Shown here: positions 1 through 7,644 of the stretch, in pieces
Position numbering within the stretch: position 1 is the first letter of the stretch
Layout: each line of letters starts with the position of its first letter
Assembly (NCBI RefSeq): GCF_024802625.1
Contig: NZ_CP103371.1
Location: 1,302,001 to 1,366,000 of the forward strand
From: Massilia sp. H6
Lineage (GTDB): Bacteria; Pseudomonadota; Gammaproteobacteria; Burkholderiales; Burkholderiaceae_D
Length of the DNA stretch: 64,000 nt
Direction of reading: 5' to 3'
The notes under the pieces: generated by a model
The model's input: only the letters and a program-made list of their open reading frames with translations
The model's database searches: none
Told to the model about the DNA's origin: nothing
Program-made: the position numbers and the translations under genes

Positions 1-1186
1 GCCAGCGGCGGCCCGAGAAAATGCCGTAGTGGCCGCATTTCGGCGCCTCGAAATCGCGGTGCATCTCGGGCGGGATGCCGCTGCAGAGGTCGTGCGCGGC
101 GCGCGTCTGGCCGGCGCCCGAGATGTCGTCGAGCTCGCCCTCGACGGTAAACAGCGCCACCGTGGTGATGTCTTGCGGACGCACCAGCTGGCCGCCGACT
201 TCCCAGGTGCCCCGTGGCAGCCGGTGTTCCTGGAACACGGTCTTGATTGTGTCGAGGTAGTACTCGGCCGGCATGTCGAGCACGGCATTGTATTCATCGT
301 AGAACTGGCGGTGGCCTTCGGCCGACTCGTCGTCGCCCTGCACCAGGTGGGAGTAGAACTCGCGGTGGCTCTGGGCATGGCGGCCCGGGTTCATTGCGAT
401 GAAGCCGGCGTGCTGCAGGAAACCTGGATAGACCTTGCGGCCGAAACCGGGGTAGTTGCCCGGCACCGAATAGATCACGGTGTTCTCGAACCACGCGAAC
501 GGCTTCTCGAGGGCGAGATCGTTGACTGCGGTCGGCGACTTGCTCGGATCGATAGGGCCGCCCATCATGGTCATGCTCTTTGGCAGCTTGGGATCTTTAT
601 TGGTAGCCATCAGCGAGATCGCGGCCAGCACCGGCACGGTTGGCTGGCACACCGAAATCACGTGCACGTCCGGGCCGAGCGCGCGGATGAAGTCCTGCAC
701 GTAATAAATATAGTCGTCGAGGTGGAAGGCACCGCTCGACAGCGGCACCATGCGGGCATCGATCCAGTCGGTGATGTACACGTCGTGCTCGGACAGCAGC
801 GCACGCACGGTATCGCGCAGCAGGGTGGAGTGGTGGCCCGAGAGCGGCGCCACGAGCAGCACGGTCGGCTGCTTGAGCGCGGCGGTAGCCTCGTCGCCCA
901 GGTCTTTCTTGAAATGGAGCAGCTTGCAGAAGGGTTTTTCGAGCTTGGTGTACTCGATGATGCCTACCTCGGCGCCATTGACCGGCACGGTCTTGATGCC
1001 AAACGCCGGCTTTTCGTAATCCTTGCCGAGGCGGTACATCAGCTCGTAACCGGCGGCGATACGTTGCGAGAACGGCGTGTGCGCGAACGGCGACACCGGG
1101 TTCGAGAACATTTTCGAAGACGCATCCGCCCACTGCATCAGCGGGGTAAGGAAGGAGCGTTGCATCTCGTGCAATTGGTAAAGCAT
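1..1186 (-). CDS. phaZ: Intracellular polyhydroxybutyrate depolymerase, PhaZa1 type (3' end cut by window)
   Basis: Cytoplasmic enzyme that mobilises stored poly(3-hydroxybutyrate). 395 codons are visible and the stop lies outside the window. The catalytic triad of the family can be read directly: the Cys nucleophile at residue 180 in SVCQPTVP, which replaces the Ser of a lipase box, Asp at about 353 in VEGELDDISG, and His at about 386 in KCGHYGIF. These positions are within a few residues of the C183/D355/H388 triad known for the Ralstonia enzyme. The start ATG at 1186 has an AAGGA site a few bases upstream, and the protein begins MLYQLHEMQRSFLTPL, typical of the family. No signal peptide is present, as expected for an intracellular depolymerase. 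Only the last few residues are probably missing. Very confident in family. Confidence 0.93.
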   Translation of the reverse strand, partial: MLYQLHEMQRSFLTPLMQWADASSKMFSNPVSPFAHTPFSQRIAAGYELMYRLGKDYEKPAFGIKTVPVNGAEVGIIEYTKLEKPFCKLLHFKKDLGDEATAALKQPTVLLVAPLSGHHSTLLRDTVRALLSEHDVYITDWIDARMVPLSSGAFHLDDYIYYVQDFIRALGPDVHVISVCQPTVPVLAAISLMATNKDPKLPKSMTMMGGPIDPSKSPTAVNDLALEKPFAWFENTVIYSVPGNYPGFGRKVYPGFLQHAGFIAMNPGRHAQSHREFYSHLVQGDDESAEGHRQFYDEYNAVLDMPAEYYLDTIKTVFQEHRLPRGTWEVGGQLVRPQDITTVALFTVEGELDDISGAGQTRAAHDLCSGIPPEMHRDFEAPKCGHYGIFSGRRW

Positions 1187-1247
1187 AGAGTTTTCCTTCG
1201 GGTAGACTGAGCGCGCCGCAATCAGATTTGCGTAATGCCTCAAATCA

Positions 1248-1277
1248 ATTATAGGGGATAGTGATTTACTTGTGGAA
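1248..1277 (-). promoter_or_regulatory. Candidate sigma-70 promoter of phaZ
   Basis: On the minus strand a perfect TATAAT (1248-1253) is preceded by TTCCAC at 17-18 bp spacing (1272-1277), about 60 bp upstream of the phaZ start. The -35 match is partial. The rest of the stretch up to 1437 shows no gene that I can support. Confidence 0.4.
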
Positions 1278-1437
1278 ACAGACGTTTTCACATCCCTGGA
1301 TACACATCTCCCTTTTAGCATAAATGTGCACGATTGTTCGGTGGTGCTTCCCACATAGCCGGAAATGCGTGTGCGACGGGCGCTCATTCGTCGCTATACG
1401 GTTACGGAACGTTGTATGTCCTGACAAGACTGCTGCC

Positions 1438-1445
1438 TTGACTAT
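1438..1445. repeat. Target site duplication, left copy (TTGACTAT)
   Basis: Eight bases identical to 2542-2549, directly abutting the left terminal repeat of the insertion sequence. Confidence 0.9.
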
Positions 1446-1452
1446 GGCGCTG

Positions 1453-2427
1453 TCACCGTTGGCTATGGATGACTCCGAATACGATGCGAAGCAAGTGCTC
1501 GACGGAAGTGACCCGCCCGCCATCAATTGCCCAACGCCAGCCCAGGTAGTTGGGCAGCCAACGCGAGGCAACCCCGTGGAACCGCGCCAGCCATTGGCGC
1601 AAGCGCCGGTGGTAGGCATTAACATTTTGAACATGGATCGCGCCGCCCCTACTGGACCGGACCCGCTCGCCGGAGCGCAGGTTGACCGCCTGGTGCGCGA
1701 TGCCCAGCTGGCGGGCGAACGCACGGTAGGCGGCGTGCGAATCGGTGACCAGGAGTGCTTGCGGTGCCAGTTTCGGCAACAGGTGCCGCACCAGTTGGGC
1801 TACCTTCAGCGCGCCGCGTCCGGTAACCGCATCGATGGTCTGCCCACTGCGGTCGCGCGCGACCAGGATGCAGTCGAGGTGGCGCGAGATGCCGCGCAAG
1901 CTGGCCCGGCCGCCTCGCTTGCGTGGCGGCCGCTCAAGTGTGCGCGAGCCTTTTTGCGATTCCAGCAAAAACATTTCGTCGGCTTCGACGATGCCGCCGA
2001 GCTGCGCAGGCCGGTCATGCTTGACCCGGTCCAGGAAGCGATGGCGCCAACGAAACGCCGTGTTGCGATGGACGCCAACCCGTTTGGCGGCGTCGCGCAC
2101 CGGCCTGGAATCGAGCACGGCGCCGAGGTAGTCGAGCCACTTGCCGCGCAGCCTGAGCCGTGCCAGCGTCGTGCCACTCAGGTCGTTAAATGTGCGCCGG
2201 CACTGGCAGCAGCGAAAGCGTTGCAGGTCGTTGGCCTGGCCATGCCGGTGATAACGCTGGCATCCGCACTGCGGACAACGCCGCCCTGTCGAGCGGATCT
2301 GCCCGATCAGGGCGACTGCCCGGTCGAGGCCGGCTGCTGGATGCAGGACGTCGAGCACCTGCAGCCGCTGGGCCTGGTTGAGCATGGGAAGCTGGGCAAA
2401 CAGCTTGGCAAACCGTGGCGCTTTCAT
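1453..2427 (-). CDS. IS1595-family transposase (ISXO2-like)
   Basis: 324-residue transposase. The N-terminal zinc ribbon is formed by CPQC at 51-54 and the Cys-rich FRCCQC at 71-76. It is followed by a helix-turn-helix-like stretch around 109-128 and then the DDE-type ISXO2 domain: Asp150 in VEADEMFL, Asp229 in LVTDSHAAY and an Asn at 268-270 in HVQNVNAYH, followed by the family-typical LPNYLGWRW. This D-D-N arrangement is characteristic of the IS1595 family. The gene fills most of the element and ends only 7 bp inside the left terminal repeat. No frameshift or stop is seen, so the enzyme looks functional. A long open frame on the opposite strand (1324-2472) is a codon-bias shadow. Confidence 0.93.
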   Translation of the reverse strand: MKAPRFAKLFAQLPMLNQAQRLQVLDVLHPAAGLDRAVALIGQIRSTGRRCPQCGCQRYHRHGQANDLQRFRCCQCRRTFNDLSGTTLARLRLRGKWLDYLGAVLDSRPVRDAAKRVGVHRNTAFRWRHRFLDRVKHDRPAQLGGIVEADEMFLLESQKGSRTLERPPRKRGGRASLRGISRHLDCILVARDRSGQTIDAVTGRGALKVAQLVRHLLPKLAPQALLVTDSHAAYRAFARQLGIAHQAVNLRSGERVRSSRGGAIHVQNVNAYHRRLRQWLARFHGVASRWLPNYLGWRWAIDGGRVTSVEHLLRIVFGVIHSQR

Positions 2428-2470
2428 CTACCACTCCCTATCGAGATCGACAGGGGTTGGACCGCAAAAT

Positions 2471-2509
2471 AGCTCAGCAGTTCAGCTCAGCAGTTCAGTT
2501 CAGCAGTTC
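2471..2509. repeat. Three tandem 13-bp repeats inside the IS right end
   Basis: AGCTCAGCAGTTC occurs twice exactly (2471-2483, 2484-2496) and a third time with one change (2497-2509). The array lies between the transposase start and the right terminal repeat. It could be subterminal transposase binding sites or simple slippage; the sequence does not decide. Confidence 0.85.
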
Positions 2510-2541
2510 AATGCTCATCCATAGCTAACGAGTATAGCGCT

Positions 2542-2549
2542 TTGACTAT
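2542..2549. repeat. Target site duplication, right copy (TTGACTAT)
   Basis: Identical to 1438-1445 and directly abutting the right terminal repeat. Confidence 0.9.
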
Positions 2550-2563
2550 CCCCGGCGGCAATG

Positions 2564-2597
2564 AAAAATGCCGCCGGGCTTGCGCCGGGCGGCATTT
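2564..2597 (-). terminator. Rho-independent terminator of the ferredoxin reductase gene
   Basis: The arms AAATGCCGCC (2566-2575) and GGCGGCATTT (2588-2597) are perfectly complementary. Read on the minus strand, the stem is followed by a T-rich run. It lies 20 bp after the stop at 2617 and just beside the IS insertion point. Confidence 0.75.
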
Positions 2598-2616
2598 CTA
2601 GAGCGGAGCCAAGGGC

Positions 2617-3714
2617 TTAGTCGAATACCGGGCTCTCGACGCCGAGGATCTTGTGCAGCTTCGGCGAGGTGGTCGTGTACTGCATGTGAATCTTCTTGTC
2701 GGGGAAGATATAGGGCGCGGCGCCAAAGGCGGCCAGCGCGGCTTCGTGGAAGCCCGACAGGATCAGCTTTTTCTTGCCTGGATAGGTGTTGATGTCGCCT
2801 ACGGCGAAGATGCCGGGCACATTGGTCTCGAACTTTTCGGTATCCACGACCTTGAGCTGCTTGCGCTCGATGTCCAGGCCCCATTCGGCGATCGGGCCGA
2901 GCTTCGGCGACAGGCCGAAGAAGACCATCAGCATGTCCAGCGGCACGCGGCGGGTAACTCCATCGGCGCCGGTGACCTTGACTTCGCTGAGCTTGCCGTC
3001 GGTTTCATCGAAGCCGACCACCTGGCCGGTAATGAGCTGCATCTCGTATTCGTCGCACAGGGCCTTCATCTTGGCCACCGAGGCAGGGGCCGCGCGGAAG
3101 TCCTCGCGGCGGTGCAGCAGCACCACCGATTCGGCCTTGCCGACAAAATTCAGCGCCCAGTCCAGCGCGGAATCGCCGCCGCCGCAGATGACCAAGTTCT
3201 TGCCGTTGAAGATCGAGGGATCCTTGACCCGGTAGTGCAGCTGGCTGTTTTCAAATTTCTCGATGCCATCGACCTTCATCGTGCGCGCCTGGAACGAGCC
3301 GACGCCGGCGGCGATGAAGATGGTCTTGGTAATAAACTGCGTGCCGGCCGAGGTCTCGACGTTGAAGCGGCCGTCTTCGCGGCGCTGCACGGTGGTCACT
3401 TCCTGGTTCAGGTGGAAGGTCGGCTCGAACGGCTCGATCTGCTTGAGCAGGTTGTCGGTCAGTTCCTGGCCGGTACACACCGGCACGGCCGGGATGTCGT
3501 AGATCGGCTTGTCCGGGTACAGCTCCACGCACTGGCCGCCGACGGCCGGCAGCGAATCGATGACGTGGGCCTTGATTTCGAGAAGGCCGAGTTCGAAGAC
3601 CTGGAACAGGCCGACCGGGCCGGCGCCGATGATCACGGCGTCGGCATCGACCGCGCCGGCGAACGAGCTGTTGGGAGCGATGCTGCCCGCTTCGTGGGAG
3701 GCACTGATAGTCAT
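2617..3714 (-). CDS. Ferredoxin--NADP+ reductase, type 2 (thioredoxin-reductase-like)
   Basis: 365-residue flavoprotein expected to transfer electrons between NADPH and ferredoxin in the cytoplasm. The FAD-binding dinucleotide fold starts at about residue 26 ([11 protein letters not shown]), with GGQCVELYP after it. The NADPH-binding fold starts near 170 ([13 protein letters not shown]), followed by [10 protein letters not shown], and the FAD-closing motif [13 protein letters not shown] is near the C-terminus. The thioredoxin-reductase redox motif CxxC is absent, which separates type 2 FNR from true thioredoxin reductase. The gene lies 135 bp downstream of the ferredoxin gene fdxA on the same strand, so the two are a likely functional pair. 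Start chosen at [10 protein letters not shown]. Confidence 0.88.
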   Translation of the reverse strand: MTISASHEAGSIAPNSSFAGAVDADAVIIGAGPVGLFQVFELGLLEIKAHVIDSLPAVGGQCVELYPDKPIYDIPAVPVCTGQELTDNLLKQIEPFEPTFHLNQEVTTVQRREDGRFNVETSAGTQFITKTIFIAAGVGSFQARTMKVDGIEKFENSQLHYRVKDPSIFNGKNLVICGGGDSALDWALNFVGKAESVVLLHRREDFRAAPASVAKMKALCDEYEMQLITGQVVGFDETDGKLSEVKVTGADGVTRRVPLDMLMVFFGLSPKLGPIAEWGLDIERKQLKVVDTEKFETNVPGIFAVGDINTYPGKKKLILSGFHEAALAAFGAAPYIFPDKKIHMQYTTTSPKLHKILGVESPVFD

Positions 3715-3849
3715 GCGCTTGAATCCTGTGTATTTTTGGGTGTGAGTCTGACGGTGGCCGCTAGTGTGCCACGATTGACGAAGCCGCGCTCAGGGCGGGC
3801 TGGAGCGCAGGCCAGGGCGCGCCGCCGGCCTGCTGGCCGGCTCGATGCT

Positions 3850-4173
3850 TCAACGGGCCAGCTGGTCCAGCTTTTCCTTGACGTCTTTCCACTCTTCGGC
3901 GTCGGGCAGGGCCGGCTTGGTCTTGGTGATCGACGGCCAGAAGCGCGACAGGTCGGCATTGATCTTGATGAACTGCTGCTGGTCGGACGGCACGTCTTCT
4001 TCCGCGTAGATCGCATTCACCGGGCACTCGGCGACGCAGACGGCGCAGTCGATGCACTCGTCGGGGTCGATCGTGAGGAAATTCGGGCCTTCCCGGAAAC
4101 AATCTACCGGGCATACATCGACGCAATCGGTATAACGACAGCGGATGCACGATTCGGTGACAACGTGGGTCAT
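3850..4173 (-). CDS. fdxA: 7Fe ferredoxin (3Fe-4S + 4Fe-4S), FdxA
   Basis: 107-residue electron carrier. The Cys pattern of the Azotobacter FdI group is visible: C9, C12, C17, C21 and C25 in the first half ([20 protein letters not shown]) and C40, C43, C46 and C50 in the second ([12 protein letters not shown]). The C-terminal tail of about 50 residues ending [11 protein letters not shown] is usual for FdxA. The start ATG at 4173 (MTHVVTESC) is chosen over an upstream in-frame start because it is the conserved family start and has AGGA about 8 bp upstream. The ferredoxin reductase follows, so this is its plausible redox partner. Confidence 0.93.
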   Translation of the reverse strand: MTHVVTESCIRCRYTDCVDVCPVDCFREGPNFLTIDPDECIDCAVCVAECPVNAIYAEEDVPSDQQQFIKINADLSRFWPSITKTKPALPDAEEWKDVKEKLDQLAR

Positions 4174-4247
4174 AACAGTCCTATCAGTTGGTGGCGCGTC
4201 GCGTCGCCGGGCGCTGAGTGGGCCGGCGGGACATGGCAAAGCACTGT

Positions 4248-4276
4248 ATTTTAGGGCAATTCACGGTTTCCGACAA
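4248..4276 (-). promoter_or_regulatory. Sigma-70 promoter of fdxA
   Basis: On the minus strand TTGTCG (4271-4276) and TAAAAT (4248-4253) are separated by exactly 17 bp, about 75 bp upstream of the fdxA start. Confidence 0.55.
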
Positions 4277-4367
4277 ATTGGCCTTATACACAATATATAT
4301 AAGCAAATCTTGGCCATGGCGGCGCACAGCAGGCTTGGTGCACGGCGCCGCCGCAGCGCAATTGGCC

Positions 4368-4643
4368 TCAAGCGCTGCTGCGCAGGCGCTCGAGCAGGGT
4401 TTGCCAGTTGCCGCCGCTGCCATCTTCGCGCAGGAACACGGTGTGGCAGCGCGGTCCGTCCTCGACCGTGATTTCCCAGCGCGGCAGGTCGGCGCCTACC
4501 GGGCAGCTTGGTGTTGCCGAGAAAAAATCCAGCTGGTGCAGCAGGTCTTCGAACTCGCCCCCGGCGGGGTGGGAGCCGGTATCGAGGTCGTAGGCTTCGG
4601 CCAGTCCGGCAAAGCCGCCACAGGCGCGGGCGCTGATCTTCAT
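4368..4643 (-). CDS. Emfourin-like inhibitor of the adjacent M4-type metallopeptidase
   Basis: 91-residue acidic protein without signal peptide. It matches emfourin, the protealysin inhibitor, along its whole length: an N-terminal strand leading to ACGGFAGLAEAYDLDT, a middle helix EFEDLLHQLDFF, then WEITVEDGPRCHTVFL and a C-terminal helix ending LLERLRSS. The ATG at 4643 overlaps the peptidase stop (4-bp ATGA overlap), so the two are translationally coupled, as protease-inhibitor pairs often are. The start was chosen for that overlap and for the family-typical MKI beginning; longer in-frame starts run into the peptidase gene. Function is inferred from family resemblance and gene order. Confidence 0.72.
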   Translation of the reverse strand: MKISARACGGFAGLAEAYDLDTGSHPAGGEFEDLLHQLDFFSATPSCPVGADLPRWEITVEDGPRCHTVFLREDGSGGNWQTLLERLRSSA

Positions 4644-6136
4644 GATTGCTCCGGCCTGGGCGCTGGCGTGGCCGGCCCCGGTGCCAGCGTGCATTCGCCC
4701 AGGCGGCCGTTGGCCGCGCACCACTGCGCCAGCGCCTGCGCTTCGCGATCCAGAACCAGGCCCACCTTGCGGTATTCGGGCAGGTTCATGGTGCCGCAGC
4801 AGGCGCGCCGGTCCTGGCGTGCGCCGGGTGCGTCGCAGACCTTGGGCAGCAGCTGCTCGCCACCGATCGCCGCCGCCGAGCCGTGGGGCGGCGGCTCGAC
4901 GACATCGCGGCGCGCGAACTGATTGCGGATGAAGGCGGCGTAGATGTCCGGCTTGCCGTCTTCGGCGACGATGCGCAGCATCTCATTGACCACGTCCACA
5001 TAGCTGGCCGCGCGCTCGGGCGCGCCGATCAGGGCGCGCAGCAACAGGCCGCGCAGGTAGCCCGCCACCCGGTGCAGTACCGCGGCGCAGTCGTCCAGGG
5101 CAGGATTGCGCTCGTGGGCGAACATGTCGGCCAGCACGTCGTAGATGGCGCCGGTGAATACCTGCGAGATCGCGTGCACTTGGGTGCCGGCCTGGCCCAG
5201 GGTCAGGTCGTTGTCGGCGTTGCGCAGGCCGGTGGTGCCGCCCAGCGCCATCCCGAACTGTTCGGCGATGTCGGACAGGAAGGTCTGGTCGTGCAGGTGG
5301 GCCTTGGTCTGGGCGATCACGGCTTCGCACTGGTCGAGCTGCGACAGCGCCAAAAAGATCGCGGTCAGGTCGCCGAAGGCTTCGTGCAGGCCCCCGGTCT
5401 GGGGCGGGGCGTCGGCCTGCAGCCAGAGCGGCTTGAGACCATCGAGCACTGCGTGCGCGGTTTCGTGGGCCACGATGTCGAACGAACGGCAGGTGTACAC
5501 GCGTGCCGACTCGGGAGCACTGGCGCCTGCCGTGACGCCATTCGGAATGAAGTCGCCAAATTTCAGGCAGGCCTGAGTGCGGCTGTAGAACGCGTTCATC
5601 ACGTTCGGCAGGCCATGAGGAAAGACCGTCAGCGGACGCGTGTCCATGCTGGTATTCCACTGCCAGGGCAGGGGCATGTCGACGCCGGCGCCGAGCAAGG
5701 CGCGCTGGTACATGGTCAGGGTCTGGCGCACCACGGCGAAAGTGTGCACCGCGTCGAACTGCGGGGTGTCGGGCTGGGTCACGAAATCACCAAAGGCGTT
5801 CGGCTCGACCGGGTCGATTCCGGGGCTGCCTGGCGCGATGCGGGCGTCGCGCGGACCGGCCAGCACCGGTCCGGGCAGGTAGGCGCGGCGGGTGCCGATC
5901 TCGCCCACCGACGGGTCCTGCTTCCACATCAGCACGCGCGCGCCGAAGGCATGCGGCAGGGACGGTGCTTCGGCCGACATCTCGTCGACGTGCCCCGGGG
6001 CGCTCGCTTGTTCGAGCAGCCGGGCGGCGCGATGCTGCTGGAAATAGGGCGCGCTGGGCGTGGGGATGAAGCGGACCGGCGGCTGCTCACTGTCCAACGT
6101 GGCCAGCGCGTCCGGCAAGAGGGCTCCTGGTTCCAT
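4640..6136 (-). CDS. M4-like (thermolysin/protealysin-related) zinc metallopeptidase
   Basis: 498-residue protein with the zinc site HETAH at 224-228 and a downstream glutamate in HEAFGD (E252, D256), 24 residues after the second His, as in gluzincins of family M4. In classical M4 enzymes the second motif reads NExxSD, so this is a divergent branch. The segment AFYSRTQACLKFGD (about 182-195) resembles the M4 strand before the active-site helix. No signal peptide is visible, as in protealysin-like proteins. The start at 6136 (MEPGALLPD) has AAGGAG 6-7 bp upstream; an upstream start at 6211 lacks this. The following gene encodes an emfourin-like inhibitor and overlaps by 4 bp. A roughly 200-residue N-terminal region precedes the catalytic helix. 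Substrate unknown. Confidence 0.78.
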   Translation of the reverse strand: MEPGALLPDALATLDSEQPPVRFIPTPSAPYFQQHRAARLLEQASAPGHVDEMSAEAPSLPHAFGARVLMWKQDPSVGEIGTRRAYLPGPVLAGPRDARIAPGSPGIDPVEPNAFGDFVTQPDTPQFDAVHTFAVVRQTLTMYQRALLGAGVDMPLPWQWNTSMDTRPLTVFPHGLPNVMNAFYSRTQACLKFGDFIPNGVTAGASAPESARVYTCRSFDIVAHETAHAVLDGLKPLWLQADAPPQTGGLHEAFGDLTAIFLALSQLDQCEAVIAQTKAHLHDQTFLSDIAEQFGMALGGTTGLRNADNDLTLGQAGTQVHAISQVFTGAIYDVLADMFAHERNPALDDCAAVLHRVAGYLRGLLLRALIGAPERAASYVDVVNEMLRIVAEDGKPDIYAAFIRNQFARRDVVEPPPHGSAAAIGGEQLLPKVCDAPGARQDRRACCGTMNLPEYRKVGLVLDREAQALAQWCAANGRLGECTLAPGPATPAPRPEQS

Positions 6137-6312
6137 GACTGCTCCTTGCGAAATGTCGGGCGGCTCGAGCATGTTCGCGCGCTGGGCAATGCGGGCATTG
6201 ACTCTAGTCAATTATTTAAAGCGGAGGGGACGGCCTTGCTGGACTGGCCGAGTTCGCTTCTAGCTGGCATCATGGCGGGCTGTCTCGAACCGGTACAAGA
6301 AGGGTAGCCAGC

Positions 6313-6594
6313 ATGTCGGAAATTAGCATCGTCCAGGAACACAACCTGAGTGCGGAACAGGCGCGCGCAGCGGCCCAGCAGGTGGCGCAGCGCATCTCCA
6401 CCGAATACGGACTGGAGTGCATATGGGATGGCGACGTGTTGCGCTTCGAGCGCAGTGGAGTCGAAGGAGCCCTGACCCTGGACCGCGGGCGCGCCGCGTT
6501 GCAGATCCGGCTGGGCTTTTTCATGAGCGCATTCGCCTCGGCCATCGAGGCCAAGGTGGCGGAAAAAATGCGCAAGGTGTTTGTGCCGGCCTGA
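6313..6594 (+). CDS. Polyhydroxyalkanoic acid system family protein
   Basis: 93-residue protein of the small PHA-granule-region family (often named PHA_gran_rgn). It is found in PHA-accumulating proteobacteria and has no proven activity. Visible features are an N-terminal helix rich in Ala and Gln (LSAEQARAAAQQVAQRIS), the core YGLECIWDGDVLRFERSGVEGALTLD, and a C-terminal helix with an aromatic patch (LGFFMSAFASAIEAKVAEKM). It lies about 5 kb from phaZ, which supports a PHA link but is not proof. The start at 6313 is preceded by AGAAGGGTAGCC. Confidence 0.75.
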   Translation: MSEISIVQEHNLSAEQARAAAQQVAQRISTEYGLECIWDGDVLRFERSGVEGALTLDRGRAALQIRLGFFMSAFASAIEAKVAEKMRKVFVPA

Positions 6595-6692
6595 TGAATG
6601 CATTGCCCGCCCTGGCGGGCAACACCTGGGGACTCAGGCGAGCCTGCGCCGCCCACAGGGCGGCCCCGGCGTCATTGCCGGCTTCCTGAAGA

Positions 6693-6947
6693 TCAGCCCT
6701 TGAGCTCTTCGACCAGGTCGATGTATTGCTGCATCGCGTCGTCTGGCGCCGTGCCCTGCAGGGCAGCCCAGGCGTCGAACTTGGCGCGGTTGACGAAATC
6801 GGTCATGCCCGGGCGCTCGCCGGTGGCATCGCCGCTCGAACCCTGCTTGTACAGTGCGTACATCTTCAGCAGGGTCATGTTATCCGGGCGTTCCGGCAGG
6901 TTCTTGGATTCGGCCTGGGCCTGGGCAAACTGTTCTTGCAAGCTCAT
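6693..6947 (-). CDS. Acyl-CoA-binding protein (ACBP family)
   Basis: 84-residue four-helix protein that binds medium- and long-chain acyl-CoA esters in the cytosol. The family core is visible: LLKMYALYKQGSSGD (ligand-contacting Tyr and Lys) and AKFDAWAALQGTAPDDAMQQYIDLVEEL. Length is normal for a stand-alone ACBP. The start at 6947 (MSLQEQFAQAQ) has AGGAG 8 bp upstream and is preferred over the longer in-frame start at 6995. It stands alone between convergent and same-strand neighbours. Confidence 0.9.
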   Translation of the reverse strand: MSLQEQFAQAQAESKNLPERPDNMTLLKMYALYKQGSSGDATGERPGMTDFVNRAKFDAWAALQGTAPDDAMQQYIDLVEELKG

Positions 6948-7100
6948 GAAAACTCCTGTGGTGGTTGCGTTGGCAATATGAAAAGGCCGGGGCATGTTAG
7001 CGCAGGACGAGCGTGTTCACGCCCAAACGGGATGAACTTTAGAGGGGATGCTCGGGCGGCGCCTGCAGCGGCGCCGCCCGGAGGTCATGCTAGCTGCTGC

Positions 7101-7457
7101 TTATACCGCCAGCAGTTCGACGTCGAAGATCAGGGTGGCGTTCGGTGGAATGGCGCCGCCGGCGCCGCGCGCACCATACCCGAGGCTGGCCGGGATGGTC
7201 AGGCGGCGCTGGCCGCCGACCTGCATGCCCTGCACGCCTTCGTCCCAGCCGCGGATCACGTGGCCGGCGCCCAGCGCGAACTGGAACGGGTCGTTGCGGT
7301 CTTTGCTCGAATCGAATTTGGTGCCGGTGCTGCCATCATCGTTGCGCAGCCAGCCGGTGTAATGGACGGTGACGTGCTGGCCGGCTTTCGCCTCGGCGCC
7401 GGTGCCAACGACGGTGTCTTCGTATTGCAGGCCGGAATCAGTGGTATGGGTGGACAT
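7101..7457 (-). CDS. FKBP-type peptidyl-prolyl cis-trans isomerase
   Basis: 118-residue single-domain FKBP that catalyses cis-trans isomerisation of X-Pro bonds. Key residues are in place: VHYTGWL, KFDSS, FALGAGHVIRGWDEGVQGM, GYGARGAGGAIPPNATLIFDVELL. There is no signal peptide, so it should be cytoplasmic. The length is right for the minimal FKBP fold. It is transcribed away from the EI24-domain gene. Confidence 0.93.
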   Translation of the reverse strand: MSTHTTDSGLQYEDTVVGTGAEAKAGQHVTVHYTGWLRNDDGSTGTKFDSSKDRNDPFQFALGAGHVIRGWDEGVQGMQVGGQRRLTIPASLGYGARGAGGAIPPNATLIFDVELLAV

Positions 7458-7578
7458 GGTCTTCCTTGTTGTTCAAGTTGAACGGCGATTGTAGTGCATC
7501 GTCCGCGCGCATGCCAATGGCTGCGCCGGCGGCGATGTGCGTAAAATGGCAATCATGCAAACCAAGCAAGGAGCCGCA

Positions 7579-7644
7579 ATGCTGCCACCCAATTACCCTG
7601 CCGGTCCGCAAGCGTGTTCGGCGTCGCCGCCAATGTCGCGATGA
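7579..7644 (+). other. Possible upstream open frame (21 codons) coupled to the EI24 gene
   Basis: An ATG at 7579 lies 6 bp after AAGGAG, the best ribosome binding site in this region. It opens a 21-codon frame beginning MLPPNYPAGP whose stop overlaps the EI24 start as ATGA (7641-7644). It may be a translated leader that couples initiation, or the trace of a frameshift near the gene's true start. No homology claimed. Confidence 0.3.

Larger units (their letters stand above)
1446..2541 (-). mobile_element. Complete IS1595-family insertion sequence, 1096 bp
   Basis: The element is bounded by imperfect 27-bp inverted repeats (1446-1472 and 2515-2541). The two copies share the inner core GCTATGGATGA exactly and the outer GCGCT. 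It is flanked on both sides by the same octamer TTGACTAT (1438-1445 and 2542-2549), the 8-bp target duplication expected for IS1595-type transposition. It carries one transposase gene on the minus strand. Intact ends, intact gene and perfect duplication suggest a recent, potentially active insertion. It landed between the phaZ promoter region and the terminator behind the ferredoxin reductase gene, so no gene is broken. Confidence 0.92.

Noticed and set aside
3817..3841. GCCGGCC-TGCT-GGCCGGC stem after fdxA as a terminator
   Set aside because: The stem is perfect but no T run follows on either strand, and fdxA is probably co-transcribed with the reductase gene downstream.
2653..4254. Plus-strand frame across the ferredoxin reductase and ferredoxin genes
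   Set aside because: Both minus-strand genes have complete motifs. The plus-strand translation has none.
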